Shown: positions 60,402 through 64,000 of the stretch, one piece after another
How positions within the stretch are numbered: position 1 is the stretch's first letter
How the letters are laid out: the number at the start of each line of letters is the position of its first letter
From: Emmonsiellopsis sp. PD_33
Taxonomy: Eukaryota > Ascomycota > Eurotiomycetes > Onygenales > Ajellomycetaceae
Direction: 5' to 3'
NCBI GenBank assembly: GCA_032988165.1
Contig: JANTQF010000108.1
Span: forward strand, 41,794-105,793
DNA length: 64,000 nucleotides
Program-made: the position numbers and the translations under genes
The notes under the pieces: model-generated
Seen by the model: only the letters and a program-made list of their open reading frames with translations
Database searches by the model: none
Told to the model about the DNA's origin: nothing

Positions 60402-61640
60402 TCAGAGCTTCCACACCGACCACCCCCTCCCCCTCACATCCAACCGCCCAAGCAACCCCCCCAGCGGACCCTGCGCTTCCACCCCATCCCTCCACACCTT
60501 CGGCCCAGCCAGATAGCTAACAAACCCATCCGGCCCCGAAACAAGAATGACCTTCTTCTTCTTCCCACCATCACTATCCGACTGCTGCATCCTCTTCCCC
60601 TCCGTAAAAGCAAGCACAGCATCCCTCCCAAGCAACGACCCCTCCTCATCCACAAAATAATCAACCGTCAACCTGCCCGGATTTGCCGCCTTCAGCTCCT
60701 CCAACTGCCTCACAGCCAGATTCTGTTTCTGTTTCTGTCCCACCTCTCCACCCTCACCACCCCCCCAACTCCAAAACCCCCTCCTCCACCACCCCCCCAC
60801 CCCCCCCTTCGCAGAACAATGACTAACCCCCCCCTCACAATCCTCCCTCCTCCTACACGCCCACAGGATATGCATCCTCTCCTTCCCCCCCCCCTCTCTA
60901 AACAACACATACGCCGCCTGCACCGCCGGCGCAATCCCCGTGCCCCCCGCAATAAACAACACCTCCTCCACCCCGTCACTCTTCAACTCATAATCCACCT
61001 GCGGCCCGCGCATCTCCACCGTCGCGCCGGGCGGCAGGTTATGCAGATATCCCGAAACCTCGCCGTAGGGGTCCTTGCGGATTAGGAAGCGGAGGGCGCC
61101 GTCATCATCGCCATCCCCATCTCCATCTCCGGACATAGAGGGTGGTAGAGGTGTGTAATCCCGCCCAATCTGCAGCTGGGGCTGTTTGAAGGTGACGCTC
61201 CAGAGGCCGCGGTGCCAGGCGGTGGTGTAGATGGTGTTGTTGTTGTTGGTGTCGTGTAAGGGGCGCAGGGTGAAGATGCTGCTTGTGGAGGAGACGGGGG
61301 TTTTGGAGAGTAGTGTGTAGGGGGTGAAGGTGTATGGGTTTAGAGTGGTGCTGGAGGAGGAGGAGGAGGAGGAGTAGGTGTGGCGGATGTAGAAGCCGAG
61401 GGAGGCGGCGAGGGCGGTGATTATTGTGAGGCGGAGGTAGGGGCGGTGTTTAGGGGGGGGTGAGGAGGAGGTTGAGGAGACATGGCGGCGGGCGGGAGGG
61501 AGGCGGAGACGGAGATGGAGGGCGATGGGCCGGGTGGGAGGGAGGGGGGGCATGGATATAATTAATTGAGTAATTGAGGGATTGAGGAATTGTTTAATTG
61601 ATTGAGGAGTTGTTGGGCGGTGTGGTTGGTTTCGTTTCAT
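60402..61640 (-). CDS. cyc2: Mitochondrial FAD/NAD(P)H reductase, CYC2-like
   Basis: Cytochrome b5-reductase-like flavoprotein. The yeast relative Cyc2 sits in the inner mitochondrial membrane and supports haem attachment to cytochrome c. Single exon on the minus strand, 412 residues, with a second possible start at Met30 (61553). An Arg/Ser/Pro-rich presequence is followed by a hydrophobic helix near 70-85 and a Ser run. Signatures: RDYTPLPP at 160-167 (FAD-binding R-x-Y-T), EVSGYLHNLPPG (G-x-x-S-x-x-L), GGTGIAPAVQ at 232-241 (NAD(P)-binding) and VSGPDGFVSYLAGPK near the C-terminus. A low-complexity insert (GDGDGDGDDDG) and a Gly/Trp-rich insert (about 270-295) enlarge it. It diverges from the permease gene 370 bp away. 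Confidence 0.88.
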   Translation of the reverse strand: MKRNQPHRPTTPQSIKQFLNPSITQLIISMPPLPPTRPIALHLRLRLPPARRHVSSTSSSPPPKHRPYLRLTIITALAASLGFYIRHTYSSSSSSSSTTLNPYTFTPYTLLSKTPVSSTSSIFTLRPLHDTNNNNTIYTTAWHRGLWSVTFKQPQLQIGRDYTPLPPSMSGDGDGDGDDDGALRFLIRKDPYGEVSGYLHNLPPGATVEMRGPQVDYELKSDGVEEVLFIAGGTGIAPAVQAAYVLFREGGGKERMHILWACRRREDCEGGVSHCSAKGGVGGWWRRGFWSWGGGEGGEVGQKQKQNLAVRQLEELKAANPGRLTVDYFVDEEGSLLGRDAVLAFTEGKRMQQSDSDGGKKKKVILVSGPDGFVSYLAGPKVWRDGVEAQGPLGGLLGRLDVRGRGWSVWKL

Positions 61641-62010
61641 TTATTTTATTTTTTTATGTTTTTGGCCCTGGGGAAAGCTTGGATGGCCTATGATTAGGCG
61701 GTACTTCGAGGTACACTACTTGCCATACAAACCACCGCGGGAACAAAGTACCGCCAAGTACCAGCCAACACCACCTCTCTCCTCCTTTTTCTCCGCTTTG
61801 TTCACCAACTTCACATCAACATCAACATCCACCACACGTTACACCCCCTCCCATCGCTGAGGCACACCGCGACTCTCGACATGCTATAGCCTCCCCGCTA
61901 CGTAGCCCTCACTCGTTACAGACCTCCCGCATGGCGACATCCATCCTCCGCCCATTCTCCTAGTCGCCAGCTTCAGCTCCCTCTCCCTCTCCTCCTCCAC
62001 CCCCCTAAGC
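61641..62010. promoter_or_regulatory. Shared divergent upstream region of the CYC2-like and permease genes
   Basis: The 370 bp between divergent start codons include a T-rich stretch near 61640-61665, AGTACC/GGTACT-type repeats near 61700-61760, and a CT/CA-rich leader before the permease ATG. Confidence 0.45.
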
Positions 62011-63955
62011 ATGCCCCTCACCTTCACCGACCCCCGACGGCCCAGCGGCACAAACCCCAACCCCAACCCCGCCCTCTCCAGAGACTCGCTCGAGCTCGCC
62101 TCCCTCGCCTCCTCCGCCGGCACCCCCAGCGGCGCCGACGACCTCTCCCGCTCCTCCTCGCCCTCCGGCATCTCCTCCTCGCGCAAAGCATCCCTCGAAA
62201 ACCAAGACCCCTTCTCCGACTCCCTCTACGAAACCACCCAGTCCTCGCGCCATGCCCGCTCCTACTCCGTCTCCTCCGCCTTCGACTTCGGCAGCACCCT
62301 CTTCCCCCTCTCCCAGACCGCCGCAGGCGGATACGCCCCGCTAGGCGCCCCCTCCGTCCTCTCGCTAGAGAGGCATAATGGCGTCGTGGACGGCGCGTTG
62401 GAGAGACACAAGACGCTGACGTATCTGAACGGGCTGTCACTGATCATCGGGCTGATTATCGGGTCCGGGGTGTTCTCGTCGCCGGGGCAGGTGAGCGCGA
62501 ACGTCGGCTCGCCTGGCGCGTCGCTGATTGTGTGGGTGGTTGCGGGCGTGCTGGCATGGACTGGCGGCGCGAGCTATGCGGAGCTGGGCGGTGCGATTCC
62601 GCTAAATGGCGGTGCGCAGGTGTATCTGGCGAAGATATTTGGGGAGCTGGTTGGCTTCCTGTTTACGTGGTCGGCGGTGTTTGTGCTGAAGCCGGGCTCC
62701 GCGGCTATTATTGCGATTATCTTTGGGGAATATGTCGTGAGGGCGATTGTTGGGGCGGAGGTTGAGACGATAAATCCCTGGATTAATAAGGGGGTGGCGA
62801 TTGTTGGGTTGATGGTTGTGACGGGGCTGAATTGTATATCTACACGGCTGGGCACGCGCATTGGCGATCTGTTTATGTTTTTCAAGTTTCTGGCGCTGTT
62901 GGGGGTTACTGTTATTGGCATTGTGGTTGCGGCTACGGGGTTGTCGTATAAGGGGGAGGCGGATAGGCAATGGTTGACCACGAACTGGTTCGAGGGGACC
63001 AGCACGAACATTTCCAGCTGGGCGGTGGCTTTATACGCTGGTCTCTGGGCATTCGACGGATGGGATAACGTAGGTCCATCTCATCCCATCTATATCAAAC
63101 CATGACCTGACTAACGAAAACCAGACCAACTACGTAACAGGCGAATTCAAAAATCCCACCCGCGACCTCCCCCGCGTAATCCACACCGCCATGCCCCTCG
63201 TAATAATGAGCTACCTCCTCGCCAACGTCTCCTACTTCCTCGTCCTCCCCCCGACCACCATCAACGGCACCAACACCGTCGCCGTACAATTCGGCGGCAA
63301 AGTCTTCGGCCCCGTCGGCGCCCTCATCCTCGCCCTAGTCGTCTCCGCAAGCTGCTTCGGCGCCCTCAACGCCACCGCCTTCACCAGCGGCCGCCTCGTC
63401 TACGCCGCCGGCCGCGAGGGCTACCTCCCCGCAATCTTCGGCAAGATCGGAATTGGATCCAATTCCAGCAGCAGCAGCAACCGCCTCCGCCAGGTCTCCT
63501 GGTTCCGCAAAGCGCTCATCCGCGCCTTTGGCGACGACATCGGCATCGGCTACACGCCCATCTACGCCATGGTGTTCAACGCAGCCTTATCCCTCGCCTA
63601 CATCGCCGTCGGCGAGTTCAGCACCCTCGTCACCTTCTACGGCGTGGCGGGGTACTCGTTCTACTTCCTCACAGTCCTAGGACTAATCGTGCTGCGGATC
63701 CGTGAGCCGCGGTTAGAAAGGCCGTATAAGACGTGGATCACGACGCCGATTATTTTCTGCTGTGTTAGTTTGTTTTTGCTGAGTCGGGCGGTGTTTGCGG
63801 AGCCGTTGCAGACGCTTATTGTGCTTGGGTTTAATGTGGCCGGGGTGCCGGTTTATTTTTGGAGGATTGGGATTAGGGATGGGGAGGGGTTTGGATTTGG
63901 GTTTGGATTTTGCGCGGGGTTTGGAAGCTGTCATAGTAGGGGCGTTTGTAGGTGA
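62011..63955 (+). CDS. L-type amino-acid permease (APC superfamily, LAT/MUP1-like)
   Basis: Two exons, 62011-63069 and 63125-63955, give 629 residues. The intron (GTAGGT to ACCAG) falls in the block AFDGWDN|TNYVTGEFKNPTRDLPRVI, typical of LAT-type transporters. A hydrophilic Ser/Pro-rich N-terminus of about 130 residues precedes twelve predicted helices. The first helix has IIGLIIGSGVFSSPG, the substrate-binding unwound segment of APC carriers, and the next region has GGASYAELGGAIPLNGGAQVYL. Relatives carry neutral amino acids or methionine. The last 25 residues (GFGFGFGFCAGFG and on) are unusual and could reflect a missed splice or a lineage-specific end. The gene ends 45 bp before the window edge. 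Both exons run from C-rich to G-rich. Confidence 0.9.
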
Positions 63956-64000
63956 GGTAGTTGGTGATTGTATATGTTATGGGTTCGGCATGATGTAACT

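Noticed and set aside
60276..61085. 269-codon Pro/His-rich plus-strand frame
   Set aside because: Antisense of the CYC2-like gene, whose motifs are clear on the minus strand.

Overview
The window is nuclear DNA from a filamentous ascomycete, most likely a eurotiomycete of the Aspergillus/Penicillium type. Evidence: genes carry short 50-110 nt introns with GTAAGT-like donors, CTAAC-like branch points and YAG acceptors; there are no operons or ribosome binding sites; and the gene content is fungal (a SepA-type formin, NAD formate dehydrogenase, a C2H2 mini-gene, an F-box/LRR-like gene, a fungal cupredoxin and an MFS sugar porter). The genus is inference.

Layout. Left block (1-12 kb): formate dehydrogenase (-), a small membrane protein (-) and, divergent from it, the formin (+). 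A stretch of more than 7 kb without a recognisable gene (11.95-19.5 kb) follows. Centre (19.5-52 kb), loosely packed and compositionally different: a GRGGYN-repeat mini-gene that needs a +1 frameshift (+), the mitochondrial tRNA-modification GTPase (-), an F-box protein (-), a C2H2 protein (-), a membrane-anchored cupredoxin (+), a possible decayed gene (-), a secreted M6-like metalloprotease (+), a 409-bp hAT-type MITE, an MFS sugar transporter (+), a DJ-1/PfpI protein (+), a SulP sulfate permease (-) and a DUF1275 membrane protein (-). Right block (52.5-64 kb), dense: bicupin oxalate decarboxylase (+), GH3 beta-glucosidase (+), an 81-codon mini-gene (-), phosphoserine aminotransferase (+), a CYC2-like mitochondrial reductase (-) and, divergent from it, an amino-acid permease (+).

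Functional links are mostly housekeeping. One metabolic pair stands out: oxalate decarboxylase makes formate, and formate dehydrogenase at the other end of the window oxidises it. The formin nucleates actin for hyphal tips and septa. The GTPase and the CYC2-like enzyme serve mitochondria. The protease, cupredoxin, glucosidase and transporters handle nutrients and the cell surface.

Most notable observations: (i) a GRGGYN-repeat gene whose three repeats form one protein only if one T is skipped at AAC-TAA-A; (ii) a clean hAT-like MITE with 135-bp inverted repeats differing at one base and a perfect 8-bp target duplication; (iii) a sawtooth in base skew in the two flank blocks, where exons start C-rich and end G-rich on the sense strand and reset at introns. 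Exon boundaries were placed by eye from splice signals, reading frame and family knowledge; no alignment or search was run.
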